A stretch of DNA of 52,169 nt from Ornithinibacter sp. (GTDB taxonomy: Bacteria; Actinomycetota; Actinomycetes; Actinomycetales; Dermatophilaceae). Every line of letters starts with the position of its first letter. Positions within the stretch are counted from its first letter, which is position 1. The notes beneath the pieces are model-generated. The model was not told where the DNA came from, searched no databases, and saw only the letters and a program-made list of their open reading frames with translations. This document shows positions 29,340 to 36,529 of the stretch, in pieces. Where the stretch lies: positions 1-52,169 of the forward strand of contig JAQSWG010000004.1 in NCBI GenBank assembly GCA_029266735.1. The letters run 5' to 3'. Made by a program: the position numbers and the translations under genes.

Positions 29340-29357
29340 GAAGTAAGGGTCACCTAA
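29339..29357. promoter_or_regulatory. IdeR/DmdR iron box-like operator
   Basis: AGAAGTAAGGGTCACCTAA matches 14 of 19 positions of the streptomycete DmdR box TTAGGTTAGGCTCACCTAA as I recall it, with an exact TCACCTAA right half. It is also part of a 9-bp dyad (29340-29361; GAAGTAAGG / CCTAACTTC, one mismatch). It covers the space between -10 and -35 of the minus-strand gene, the right place for Fe(II)-dependent repression. Confidence 0.65.
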
Positions 29358-29407
29358 CTTCAAGCCCGAGGCGCGTGATCCCGCCGACAGCCCGGGTCGC
29401 GTCCCGG

Positions 29408-29905
29408 TCAACCCTCGGTCTCGAACGGTCGCAGCAGCCGCCGGAGCAGGTTCGCCAGCTCCTCCCGCTCCTGTGCCGCGAGGTCGGCGAGCAGCGCCCA
29501 CTCGTGGCTCAGCAGGTCGGCGAGCGCGTCGTCGACCACCGCCACACCGGCGGGGGTGAGCCGGACGAGGACGCCCCGACGGTCCCCGGGGTCGGGGTGC
29601 CGTTCCACGAACCCGCGCGTCGCAAGCCGGTCGACGCGGTTGGTCATGGTGCCGCTCGTGACGAGCGTCTCGGTGACGAGCTGACCGGGGCTCAGCTCGT
29701 AGGGGTGTCCGGCGCGACGCAGTGCGGCGAGGACGTCGAACTCCCAGCCGTCCAGGCCATGGTCGGCGAAGGCGGTGCCACGGGCCAGGTCGAGGCGGCG
29801 CGCGAGCCGAGAGACGCGGGACAACACCTCGAGGGGCTCGACGTCCAGGTCGGGTCGCTCACGCCGCCACGCGGAGACGATACGGTCGACATCGTCAGCG
29901 GGCAC
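29408..29905 (-). CDS. MarR-family transcriptional regulator
   Basis: 165 residues. The winged helix-turn-helix spans about 55-120: LSPGQLVTETLVTSGTMTNRVDRLATRGFVERHPDPGDRRG, with the DxRxG wing seen in MarR proteins; flanking helices form the dimer. The ligand is unknown. GTG 29905 lies six bases after TAGAGT (29912-29917). A palindrome at 29931-29949 in the divergent gap suggests it controls itself and the methyltransferase next door. Confidence 0.9.
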   Translation of the reverse strand: MPADDVDRIVSAWRRERPDLDVEPLEVLSRVSRLARRLDLARGTAFADHGLDGWEFDVLAALRRAGHPYELSPGQLVTETLVTSGTMTNRVDRLATRGFVERHPDPGDRRGVLVRLTPAGVAVVDDALADLLSHEWALLADLAAQEREELANLLRRLLRPFETEG

Positions 29906-29911
29906 GGACCG

Positions 29912-29917
29912 ACTCTA
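29912..29917 (-). promoter_or_regulatory. -10 element of the MarR gene (leaderless)
   Basis: Minus-strand TAGAGT, six bases before GTG 29905, with no ribosome site between. Confidence 0.6.
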
Positions 29918-29930
29918 CTGCTCGTCAAGT

Positions 29931-29949
29931 TTCTCGACGTCGAGGAAAG
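29931..29949. promoter_or_regulatory. Candidate MarR operator
   Basis: TTCTCGACGTCGAGGAAAG contains a perfect 12-bp palindrome CTCGACGTCGAG (29933-29944) with T/A flanks. It covers the -35 position of the MarR promoter in the gap before the methyltransferase gene. Confidence 0.5.
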
Positions 29950-30052
29950 CTGTGGTCGCTCGGCCCGCTGGACGTGGTGGCGGGGCCTGCCTCGAGCCCG
30001 CCACGAGGAGCCACCCGGCATCCGGAGGCGCCGGCCCGACCAGGAGGACGAG

Positions 30053-30877
30053 ATGACCGAACACGCGACCTGGGACCCGACGGCATACGCGAGGTTCTCG
30101 GCCGAGCGCAGTCGACCGCTGGCCGACCTCGTCGCCCAGGTGCGCACCGACGACCCGGCCCTCGTGGTCGACCTCGGCTGCGGGCACGGCCCCGCGACGA
30201 TGATGCTGGCCGAGCTGTGGCCGAAGGCCCGGATCGTCGGTGTCGACGCGTCCGAGGCGATGCTCGAGGCGGCCCGCGAGCGGGACGGGCACGGCCGGGT
30301 GGAGTGGGTGCAGTCGGACCTGCGGGAGTGGGACCCGGCCTCGCTCGGCCAGGCGCCCGACGTGATCGTGACGAGCTCGACCCTCCAGTGGGTGCCCGGT
30401 CACCTGGACCTGCTCGACGCGTGGGTCACCTCGCTCGGCGACGGGGGCTGGCTCGCCCTCCAGGTGCCGGGGAACTTCGACGCGCCGAGCCACCGGCTCA
30501 TGCGAGAGACGGCGGAGCGCCACGAGCGAGCCGGCGAGCTCACCGCCGCGCTCGACCTCCCAGCCGTGGGAGAGCCGGCCACCTACCTGCGCTACCTGGC
30601 GCGACTGGGGTGCGAGGTGGACGCGTGGGAGACGACGTACCTCCATGTCCTCGACCCCGCCGGGGAGGACGAGAATCCGGTGCTGAGCTGGGTCACGGCT
30701 ACGGCCCTGCGTCCCGTGCTCGACATCCTCACCGACCCCGAAGAGCGGGCCTCGTTCGTCACGCCGTATGCCGAGCAGCTCGCGGAGGCCTACCCGCGCA
30801 CCCCGGTCGGGGTGCTCTTCCCGTTCCGCCGCGTCTTCGCGGTGGCGCGCAAGGCAGCGCCGCGCGGGGCCGCGTGA
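30053..30877 (+). CDS. Trans-aconitate 2-methyltransferase-like SAM enzyme
   Basis: 274 residues, class I methyltransferase. The SAM loop is VVDLGCGHGPATMMLAELWP (about 38-57), acidic VGVDASEAML follows, and TSSTLQWVPGH matches the Tam substrate-loop pattern. Tam methylates trans-aconitate, a toxic by-product of the TCA cycle. I am sure of the methyltransferase fold and fairly sure of the Tam subfamily. ATG 30053 follows CAGGAGGACG. It is divergent from the MarR gene and probably controlled by it. Confidence 0.8.
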   Translation: MTEHATWDPTAYARFSAERSRPLADLVAQVRTDDPALVVDLGCGHGPATMMLAELWPKARIVGVDASEAMLEAARERDGHGRVEWVQSDLREWDPASLGQAPDVIVTSSTLQWVPGHLDLLDAWVTSLGDGGWLALQVPGNFDAPSHRLMRETAERHERAGELTAALDLPAVGEPATYLRYLARLGCEVDAWETTYLHVLDPAGEDENPVLSWVTATALRPVLDILTDPEERASFVTPYAEQLAEAYPRTPVGVLFPFRRVFAVARKAAPRGAA

Positions 30878-30934
30878 CCTGCTCCGTTCGCACGCAGCTG
30901 AGCTCGCCACGCCGTCGGGGGAGGAGTCTGCGGT

Positions 30935-31585
30935 TCAGCGCTTGTCGGTGGTGAGCGTCGGCTTCGCCTCGAGACCGGTGAGCCCGTTCCAGGCGAGGTT
31001 GACGACGTGCGCCGCCACCTCGTGCTTCTTGAACTTGCGGGAGTCGAGCCACCACTGACCGGTGAGGGCGATCATCCCCACGAGCATCTGGGCGTACATC
31101 GGGGCGGCCTTCGGGTCCAGCCTGTGGTTCTTGAACTCCGCCGCCAGGATGTGCTCGACCTGGCTGGCGATGTCGCTCATGAGGCTCGCGAAGGACCCGG
31201 TCGCCTGGCCGGCGGGGCTGTCGCGCACGAGGATCCGGAACCCGTCGGTCGAGGTCTCGACGTAGTCGAGCAACGCGAGGGCCGCGCGCTCGATCGTCTC
31301 CCGGGAGCCGCCGCCAGACGTGAGCGCTCCCTGCACCGCGTTGAGCAGCCCCTCGATCTCGCGGTCGACGACGACGGCGTAGAGGCCCTCCTTGCCGCCG
31401 AAGTGCTCGTACACCACGGGTTTCGAGACACCCGCCGACGCCGCGATCTCCTCGATGGTGGCGCCCTCGAAACCCCGGTCGGCGAAGTGCTTCCGGCCGA
31501 TGCCGATGAGCTGCTCCCGTCGCTCGCGGCCGGTCATCCGGGAACGCGCTGCACGGGACGGCTTGACGGTCGAGGCGTCGGTCAC
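30935..31585 (-). CDS. TetR-family transcriptional regulator
   Basis: About 216 residues. The DNA-binding head GATIEEIAASAGVSKPVVYEHFGGKEGLY (about 36-64) is a textbook TetR helix-turn-helix; the remaining helices form the ligand and dimer part. I recall a TetR gene (Rv1019) beside glmU in mycobacteria, which may be the orthologue. Two in-frame GTG starts, 31585 and 31609, each sit in the sequence GGTGACC; I prefer 31585 because CACAAT is six bases before it. The signal is unknown. Confidence 0.88.
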   Translation of the reverse strand: MTDASTVKPSRAARSRMTGRERREQLIGIGRKHFADRGFEGATIEEIAASAGVSKPVVYEHFGGKEGLYAVVVDREIEGLLNAVQGALTSGGGSRETIERAALALLDYVETSTDGFRILVRDSPAGQATGSFASLMSDIASQVEHILAAEFKNHRLDPKAAPMYAQMLVGMIALTGQWWLDSRKFKKHEVAAHVVNLAWNGLTGLEAKPTLTTDKR

Positions 31586-31665
31586 CCCGCCATTGTGCCC
31601 GTGGGTCACCCCGACCGGCCCCGCGGAGGCGGGGTCAGGGCACCTCGCTCGCCGTGCGCGTCCAC

Positions 31666-31671
31666 TACCCT
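31666..31671 (+). promoter_or_regulatory. -10 element of the tRNA gene
   Basis: TACCCT puts the transcript start near 31679, about 23 bases before the mature tRNA end, a normal 5' leader length for RNase P processing. Confidence 0.5.
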
Positions 31672-31701
31672 CGCCGGTATGCCGTCCCGTGCTGGCGGCG
31701 G

Positions 31702-31780
31702 TCCCCGGTTGGTCTGCTGGCAGGGCCCGCCTGACTTTGAATCAGGACTAGCGACGTAGGTTCGATTCCTACCCGGGGAG
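31702..31780 (+). tRNA. tRNA-Gln (anticodon UUG), atypical shape
   Basis: A 79-base cloverleaf. Acceptor stem TCCCCGG/CCGGGGA is 7 bp with discriminator G; U1-A72 and G73 agree with Gln identity. D stem GGTC/GGCC has one G-U pair. Anticodon stem CCTGA/TCAGG encloses CTTTGAA, so the anticodon is TTG (31737-31739). T stem GTAGG/CCTAC holds the loop TTCGATT. Odd points: two bases instead of one between the D and anticodon stems, and a nine-base variable loop (ACTAGCGAC). CCA is not encoded. A tRNA-Gln near glmU is common in actinobacteria. Confidence 0.8.
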
Positions 31781-31794
31781 CCCGCGGTGGCGGG
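31781..31794 (+). terminator. Hairpin directly after the tRNA
   Basis: CCCGC-GGTG-GCGGG begins at the base after the discriminator. It may end the transcript or mark 3' processing. The remaining 140 bases to the next start hold nothing recognisable. Confidence 0.4.
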
Positions 31795-31934
31795 CACCCG
31801 GACACGGAGAGGGCGGTCATGGTCACTGAGGGATCCAGGACGTGCGGCAGCCGTCGGAGCGCGGATGCCGTCCGGGTGCATCGAGCTCGGGAGGGCCAGG
31901 TCAGGGCCGGCGCGCACCCACTGAGCCGCGGTCG

Positions 31935-33929
31935 ATGAGCCGCCCTGCCGTGACCACGTCGCCGCACAGCGACCTCGGGGTCCAGGTGGGCCTCGTCGTG
32001 GCAGCGGCAGAGGTGCCGGGCACCTTCGCCCCCGGCCTCACGCCCCGCAGCGATGTCGACCAGGGCCTGGTCACCGGGCTGGCGACAGGGCTCCACTACG
32101 TCCTCGCCCTCGGCACCCAGGACGTCCTCCAGGCGCTCGCCGCGGAACTGGCACGCACGCGCGTGGCGTCCCGGTGGTCGGACGTCACGACGCGCCAACG
32201 GGTCCTCGTGCTGGCCGCGGACCTGGCTGCCGTGCCGCTCGGCCTCACGGTCCAGCGGGCACTCCCCACCCGTCCGGGAGAGGCGATGGTGCGCGGCATG
32301 GCCCGGCAGACCGGTTGGCGAACCGCGTCGACCGGCGTGGCTGCACTGTCGCTGGAGGCGGTCAGGGCGGGGTTGCGGCTCGTCGACGACCGGCTGGATG
32401 CCGGGGGTCGCGTCTCGAGGGTGCCCGTCGCCGTGCCCCTTGGGCTCACGATCGCGGTGCTGCTCGACCGGTCCCGGAGGGTACCGGCGGAGGACGGCAC
32501 CGAGGGGACGGAGGACGGCACAGAGGGGCCGGAGTCGCCGCCGCTGGCTCGCTCGCTCCTCGTGGCCGGAGGCGTCCAGGGCGGCCTGGCGGCCGTGGCG
32601 TACGTCGAGCACCTCATGGCCGGCGCTGCCGGGCGACGGCTCGCCACCGTGCTCCCGGGCGGCCCACTGGTCTGGCGGCTGGCGACGCACGCGACGTCGC
32701 TCGGCGCCCTCGTAGGGGGAACGTCGCTGGTCTGGACCCGGGCGATGCGCTCGGTCGAGGCCGGTGCAGCAGCCGACGAGCCGGTGCTCGGCGACGACGT
32801 GGCCACCCGCTGGCTCGGGCCCACCCTGAGCGGTGGCCCGGACAGCCTCGTGCCCTGGACCACGCTCGGCAAAGAGGGGCGGCGCCACATGGTGACCCAC
32901 GTGCGCCCCGCTCCGCTGGCCGAGCGACCGCCCGGCGTGCCCGACCTCTCCATCGAGACCGTCATGGGTGCACCGGCGGTCGCAGCACCGGTCCAGGTGT
33001 TCGTGGGGCTGGACAGCGCGCCGACGCCGCAGGAGCGGGTCGACCTCGCCCTCGCCGAGATGGAGCGCACCGGTGCGTTCGACCGGTCCCTGCTCGTCCT
33101 CGTCTCGCCGACCGGGCTGGGCTATGTCAACTACGTGGCCATGGCCGCCGCCCAGTACCTCACCCGGGGCGACGTCGCATCGGTCACCCTGCAGTACTCC
33201 AACCGGCCGTCCCCGCTGTCGCTCGGCCGGGTGGCACGGGCTCGCGAGCAGAACCGGTTGCTCTGGCTCCGGGTGCTGGAGCGCCTGCACCACCGGGAGG
33301 GCCCGCGCCCTCGGGTCGTCCTGTTCGGAGAGAGCCTCGGGGCGCACACCAGCCAGGACGTCTTCCTGCACTGGGGCACCTTGGGCCTGGAGGCGCTCGG
33401 CATCGACCGGGCCCTGTGGATCGGCACCCCCCACGGCAGCGGGTGGATGCACGAGGTGACCGGTCCCGACCGCCTCGACGTCGACCGGCGGAGCATCGCC
33501 GTCGTCAACGACCTCGAACAGCTGCACGCGGTTCGGGACGAGCGTGGGGTGCGCCCGCGGTACGTCCTGCTGAGCCACGACAACGACGGCGTGACCCGTT
33601 TCGGCGTCGACCTGCTGACGACCGCCCCCGCCTGGCTGGGCGCCGGCCGCCCCCGGGTCGAGCCCGGCCCGCCCGGTGCGAGTCCTCGCGGCATCCCGGC
33701 CCACCTCAGATGGCGCCCCGTCACCTCGTTCTTCCAGACCCTCGTCGACATGAAGAACGCCCAGCGCCCCGCGACCTGGGGCGCCTGGGGGCACGACTAC
33801 CGCCCTGACCTGCCCGGGTTCGTCAACGAGGTCTACGGCCTGCGCGCGACCGAGGAGCAGCTCGAGCGGGTCAGCGCCGCGGTGCACCAGCGGGAGACCG
33901 TGCGGTGGGAGCTGTACCAGGAGGACTGA
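31935..33929 (+). CDS. Membrane alpha/beta hydrolase (Abhydrolase_9 family)
   Basis: About 664 residues. The N-terminal part to about 290 has several hydrophobic helices of the Abhydrolase_9_N type; the C-terminal part is an alpha/beta hydrolase with the nucleophile elbow FGESLGAHTS (Ser near 465), HDND and a late His region. The orientation and natural substrate of this actinobacterial family are unknown; lipid ester hydrolysis is a reasonable guess. ATG 31935 is chosen because upstream codons (frame open to 31842) look non-coding; no good ribosome site exists, so the start is uncertain. It ends 12 bases from the convergent CPBP gene. Confidence 0.82.
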   Translation: MSRPAVTTSPHSDLGVQVGLVVAAAEVPGTFAPGLTPRSDVDQGLVTGLATGLHYVLALGTQDVLQALAAELARTRVASRWSDVTTRQRVLVLAADLAAVPLGLTVQRALPTRPGEAMVRGMARQTGWRTASTGVAALSLEAVRAGLRLVDDRLDAGGRVSRVPVAVPLGLTIAVLLDRSRRVPAEDGTEGTEDGTEGPESPPLARSLLVAGGVQGGLAAVAYVEHLMAGAAGRRLATVLPGGPLVWRLATHATSLGALVGGTSLVWTRAMRSVEAGAAADEPVLGDDVATRWLGPTLSGGPDSLVPWTTLGKEGRRHMVTHVRPAPLAERPPGVPDLSIETVMGAPAVAAPVQVFVGLDSAPTPQERVDLALAEMERTGAFDRSLLVLVSPTGLGYVNYVAMAAAQYLTRGDVASVTLQYSNRPSPLSLGRVARAREQNRLLWLRVLERLHHREGPRPRVVLFGESLGAHTSQDVFLHWGTLGLEALGIDRALWIGTPHGSGWMHEVTGPDRLDVDRRSIAVVNDLEQLHAVRDERGVRPRYVLLSHDNDGVTRFGVDLLTTAPAWLGAGRPRVEPGPPGASPRGIPAHLRWRPVTSFFQTLVDMKNAQRPATWGAWGHDYRPDLPGFVNEVYGLRATEEQLERVSAAVHQRETVRWELYQED

Positions 33930-33941
33930 GCGGCTTGCCCC

Positions 33942-34637
33942 TCAGCCCCGGCGGGCCCTCCACGCCCAGGCGGCCGCAAGGATGCCCAGCCCGTTGGTCG
34001 CCCAGTGCAGGAGGAAGGGCGCGATCAGGCTCCCGCTCCGCTGGCGCAGCAGGGCGAACACGAGCCCGGCAACGGTCGTGAACACGACGGTGCCAGCCAC
34101 CTGGCGGATGAGGGCGCCCCGTGCCATCGGCTCATCGCGGTCGCTGGTGGCGCGGACCCCGTCGACGGCGGGAAGCACGTGCCACGCGCCGAAGAGCACG
34201 GAGCTGACCGCCGACGCCCAGGCCGCCCCGTGCTCCACCTCGAGCAGCCCCCACAGCACCCCACGGAAGGCCACCTCCTCGAGGACGACGACTCCGAGCG
34301 GCACCACGAGCAGGGCGCGACGGGCAGCGCGTACAGGCCCCACCCGGTGCCGGACGTCGAGGAACAGACGACGGCTCGCCGGAACTGCCAGCCCCACGGC
34401 ATACGCACCTGCGACGAGCCCCACGGCACCAGCGCCCCAGACCAGTCCGGCCACGAGCGTCTCTCTCCCGAGCCCGAGCTGCTCCCACGACAGGCCGGCC
34501 GAGCGGGCCAGCAGGAGCAGGAGCAGCGCGATGAGCGGCCCGGCGACCGGCTGCCAGCGCGACGGCCCGTAGTGCACCCAGACGTTGACCGCCACCAGGA
34601 CGGCGACGGTCGCGACCAGGGTGGCGGTGGCCGTCAC
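33942..34637 (-). CDS. CPBP-family intramembrane metalloprotease
   Basis: 231 residues, eight predicted helices. Here motif 1 is canonical, LEEVAFRG, followed by FGAWHVLPA (motif 2 His) and LLHWATNGLG (motif 3 His/Asn). The enzyme class cuts within membranes; substrates are unknown. Compare the relative at 16291-17034, which lacks the motif 1 Arg. The start is GTG 34637 with no strong ribosome site. It is read in the same direction as the upstream HerA-like gene, but a large inverted repeat lies between. Confidence 0.87.
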   Translation of the reverse strand: MTATATLVATVAVLVAVNVWVHYGPSRWQPVAGPLIALLLLLLARSAGLSWEQLGLGRETLVAGLVWGAGAVGLVAGAYAVGLAVPASRRLFLDVRHRVGPVRAARRALLVVPLGVVVLEEVAFRGVLWGLLEVEHGAAWASAVSSVLFGAWHVLPAVDGVRATSDRDEPMARGALIRQVAGTVVFTTVAGLVFALLRQRSGSLIAPFLLHWATNGLGILAAAWAWRARRG

Positions 34638-34747
34638 CGGGGGCCCATCCCGGACGCGATCTGCTGGGCCACGCCGCTCAGGCTCCCACGCCGCCCGGAC
34701 GCCGTGGGCGAGCCGACGCCGAGGCGGTCACGCCATATCTCCGGTTG

Positions 34748-34828
34748 CGTCCTCCCCGACTTCGTCTGTGAAGGTGCGGCGACACGCGGGGCGTGGCGAC
34801 ACGGCCACAGACGAAGTCGGGGAGGACG
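34748..34828. repeat. 23-bp perfect inverted repeat with structured loop
   Basis: The left arm 34748-34770 (starts CGTCCTCCCCGAC) and right arm 34806-34828 are exact reverse complements over 23 bases, separated by 35 bases. The loop holds two direct copies of GGCGACACG (34778-34786 and 34796-34804). It sits just beyond the stop of the HerA-like gene and could be its terminator, a REP/MITE-type element, or a protein-binding site. No other copy was noticed in the window. Confidence 0.85.
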
Positions 34829-34841
34829 AGGGACCCGGGGG

Positions 34842-36290
34842 TCAGGATCCCGGGGTGACGACCGGTACGGCCACGTCGCTGCCGCCCTCGTGGGTCAGCC
34901 GTTCGCGCATCGTGGCCCGCATGGGAACCGGTGCGAACCCTCCGGCGAGCAGCGCCTCCCCCTGGAGGAAGCCCGTCGACGCCCGCAGCATCTCCTGCGG
35001 TGCGAAGCCGAAGACCCGGCCGAGCTCGGCGATGTCGTCGGGGCTGTTCATCCGCATGAGCATGAGGTTGTCGCACTGGCTGAGGATCTGCGGGTGGATC
35101 TTGGACGGTCGCTGCGACGACAGGAGGAGCCAGAGCCCGTACTTCCGCCCCTCCGCCGCGATCTGGATGAGCCGGTCGAGGAGCAGCTGTGCGACGGGGT
35201 TGCCCGGATCCGTGCTGCAGAGGTTGTGCGCCTCGTCGATGACGAGGAGGGTCGGCACCCGCCGGTCGCGCTGCGCCCACAGCTCATCGACGACCTCGAG
35301 GCAGACGGCGAGCGGCTCCGCCGGGTCGCCGAACCCGCCGAGGTCCATGACGGTGACGCCCTGCGCCCCGGTGACGACATCCGCCGCCGACGGGAGGTCG
35401 AACGCCCACACCTCCCACAGCGGAAGGCCGAGGTTCTCGATGCGGCGGGCGAGTCGCTGCTCGGCCGCAGTTCCCTCCTTCATGCTGCCGAGCAGGATGC
35501 CGAGATCCACGTCCCCGAGCTGCGCGAGCAGGGTGATGAACGCGTTGTACTCGTCCTGGTCGCGCACCGGGTCGAGCTGCGCGACCGCGGCCTGGGCCTT
35601 CCGCGTCATGGCCCGGAAGCGCATCCGCAACGGCTCCGCGCCCTCGGTGCGCGTGGAGTTGGAGCGGAGCACCCGGATCCGCTCGGCGAGACGCGCGGCC
35701 TCCGTGCCGGGGGTGCCGTCCTTGGTCTCCCCGAGGCGCACGAAGTCGGCATTGGGGTCCATCACGACGACCCGGAGGTCCGTGCCGAGGATGAGCCGCT
35801 CGAGCAGGACGCCGAGGGCGTAGGTCTTCCCCGAGCCGCTCTGGCCACACAGGAACGTGTGCCGGTTGAAGCCGCCCGCCCGCAGGTCGGCGGTCGTCCG
35901 GTCGCCGGCGGTGTGCCACGTGCCGACGGTGAGACCCGCCGCCGTGGACCTCTGCAGCCCCGCGAGCTCCTCCGGGCCCGCCGGAGTGAGGGGCGAGGAG
36001 GCGAAGGGGGGACGTGAGGCCCGGCGCAGGACCCCGTCCGCGTCGAGCGTGCCGATGACCATCCCGGTGCCCAATGTCGTCGCAGGATCGTCGGCAGAGG
36101 CTCCGGAGGACGGCGGCTCACCCACCTCGAGGACCTGCCCGAGCACCGTGACGTCCTCGGCGCGGACCACGACCATGTCACCCGGCCCGTAGCTCGGCCC
36201 GCCCGTCGCCCCGAAGGTGAAGGTCCGGCCGTCGCGTGACTGCGCGGTGACACGTGATGGCACGGTGGACTGGGACGTACTCGGGCACAT
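34842..36290 (-). CDS. HerA-like (DUF87) P-loop ATPase
   Basis: 482 residues. An N-terminal beta-rich part (about 15-80) resembles a HAS barrel. The FtsK/HerA ATPase core begins with HTFLCGQSGSGKTYALGVLLE (Walker A about 145-152), continues with VVMDPNADFVRLG, Walker B TLLVIDEAHNLC, and a sensor region LLLSSQRPSKIHPQILSQCDNLMLMRM, as in bipolar DNA translocase HerA. A NurA nuclease partner, usual for archaeal HerA, is absent here. ATG 36290 follows GAGAGGAG; the frame stays open to 36635. DNA pumping is inferred from the family; the role is unknown. Confidence 0.85.
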   Translation of the reverse strand: MCPSTSQSTVPSRVTAQSRDGRTFTFGATGGPSYGPGDMVVVRAEDVTVLGQVLEVGEPPSSGASADDPATTLGTGMVIGTLDADGVLRRASRPPFASSPLTPAGPEELAGLQRSTAAGLTVGTWHTAGDRTTADLRAGGFNRHTFLCGQSGSGKTYALGVLLERLILGTDLRVVVMDPNADFVRLGETKDGTPGTEAARLAERIRVLRSNSTRTEGAEPLRMRFRAMTRKAQAAVAQLDPVRDQDEYNAFITLLAQLGDVDLGILLGSMKEGTAAEQRLARRIENLGLPLWEVWAFDLPSAADVVTGAQGVTVMDLGGFGDPAEPLAVCLEVVDELWAQRDRRVPTLLVIDEAHNLCSTDPGNPVAQLLLDRLIQIAAEGRKYGLWLLLSSQRPSKIHPQILSQCDNLMLMRMNSPDDIAELGRVFGFAPQEMLRASTGFLQGEALLAGGFAPVPMRATMRERLTHEGGSDVAVPVVTPGS

Positions 36291-36529
36291 GGGAACTCCT
36301 CTCCGAGGCCTGCGCCCCGGTGCCTCGGCCCTCCGCTGGTGGAGCACCGTCCCCCATGATGACGGATGCCGTGCCGCCTCCGCCGCCACCTGTCGAGGAC
36401 CGCGTGCCGCGGGCCGGTCCTCACTCGCGAGGAGTGTCGTGGACGTGGGCAGTGAGGGGCCTCCCCACCGCACACCGGTAGCATGACGGCGTCCCGTGGC
36501 ACCCGCAGCACACCCTGGAGTTCTCGCGC
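36291..36529. other. Divergent spacer between the HerA-like gene and glmU
   Basis: 239 bases with no supported gene. TAGCAT at 36479-36484 may be the -10 of glmU, giving a leader of about 40 bases. No operator dyad stands out. Confidence 0.35.

Noticed and set aside
31702-31780. Class II (Leu/Ser-type) tRNA because of the long variable loop
   Set aside because: Nine bases do not form a stem, and the anticodon TTG and U1-A72/G73 fit Gln.
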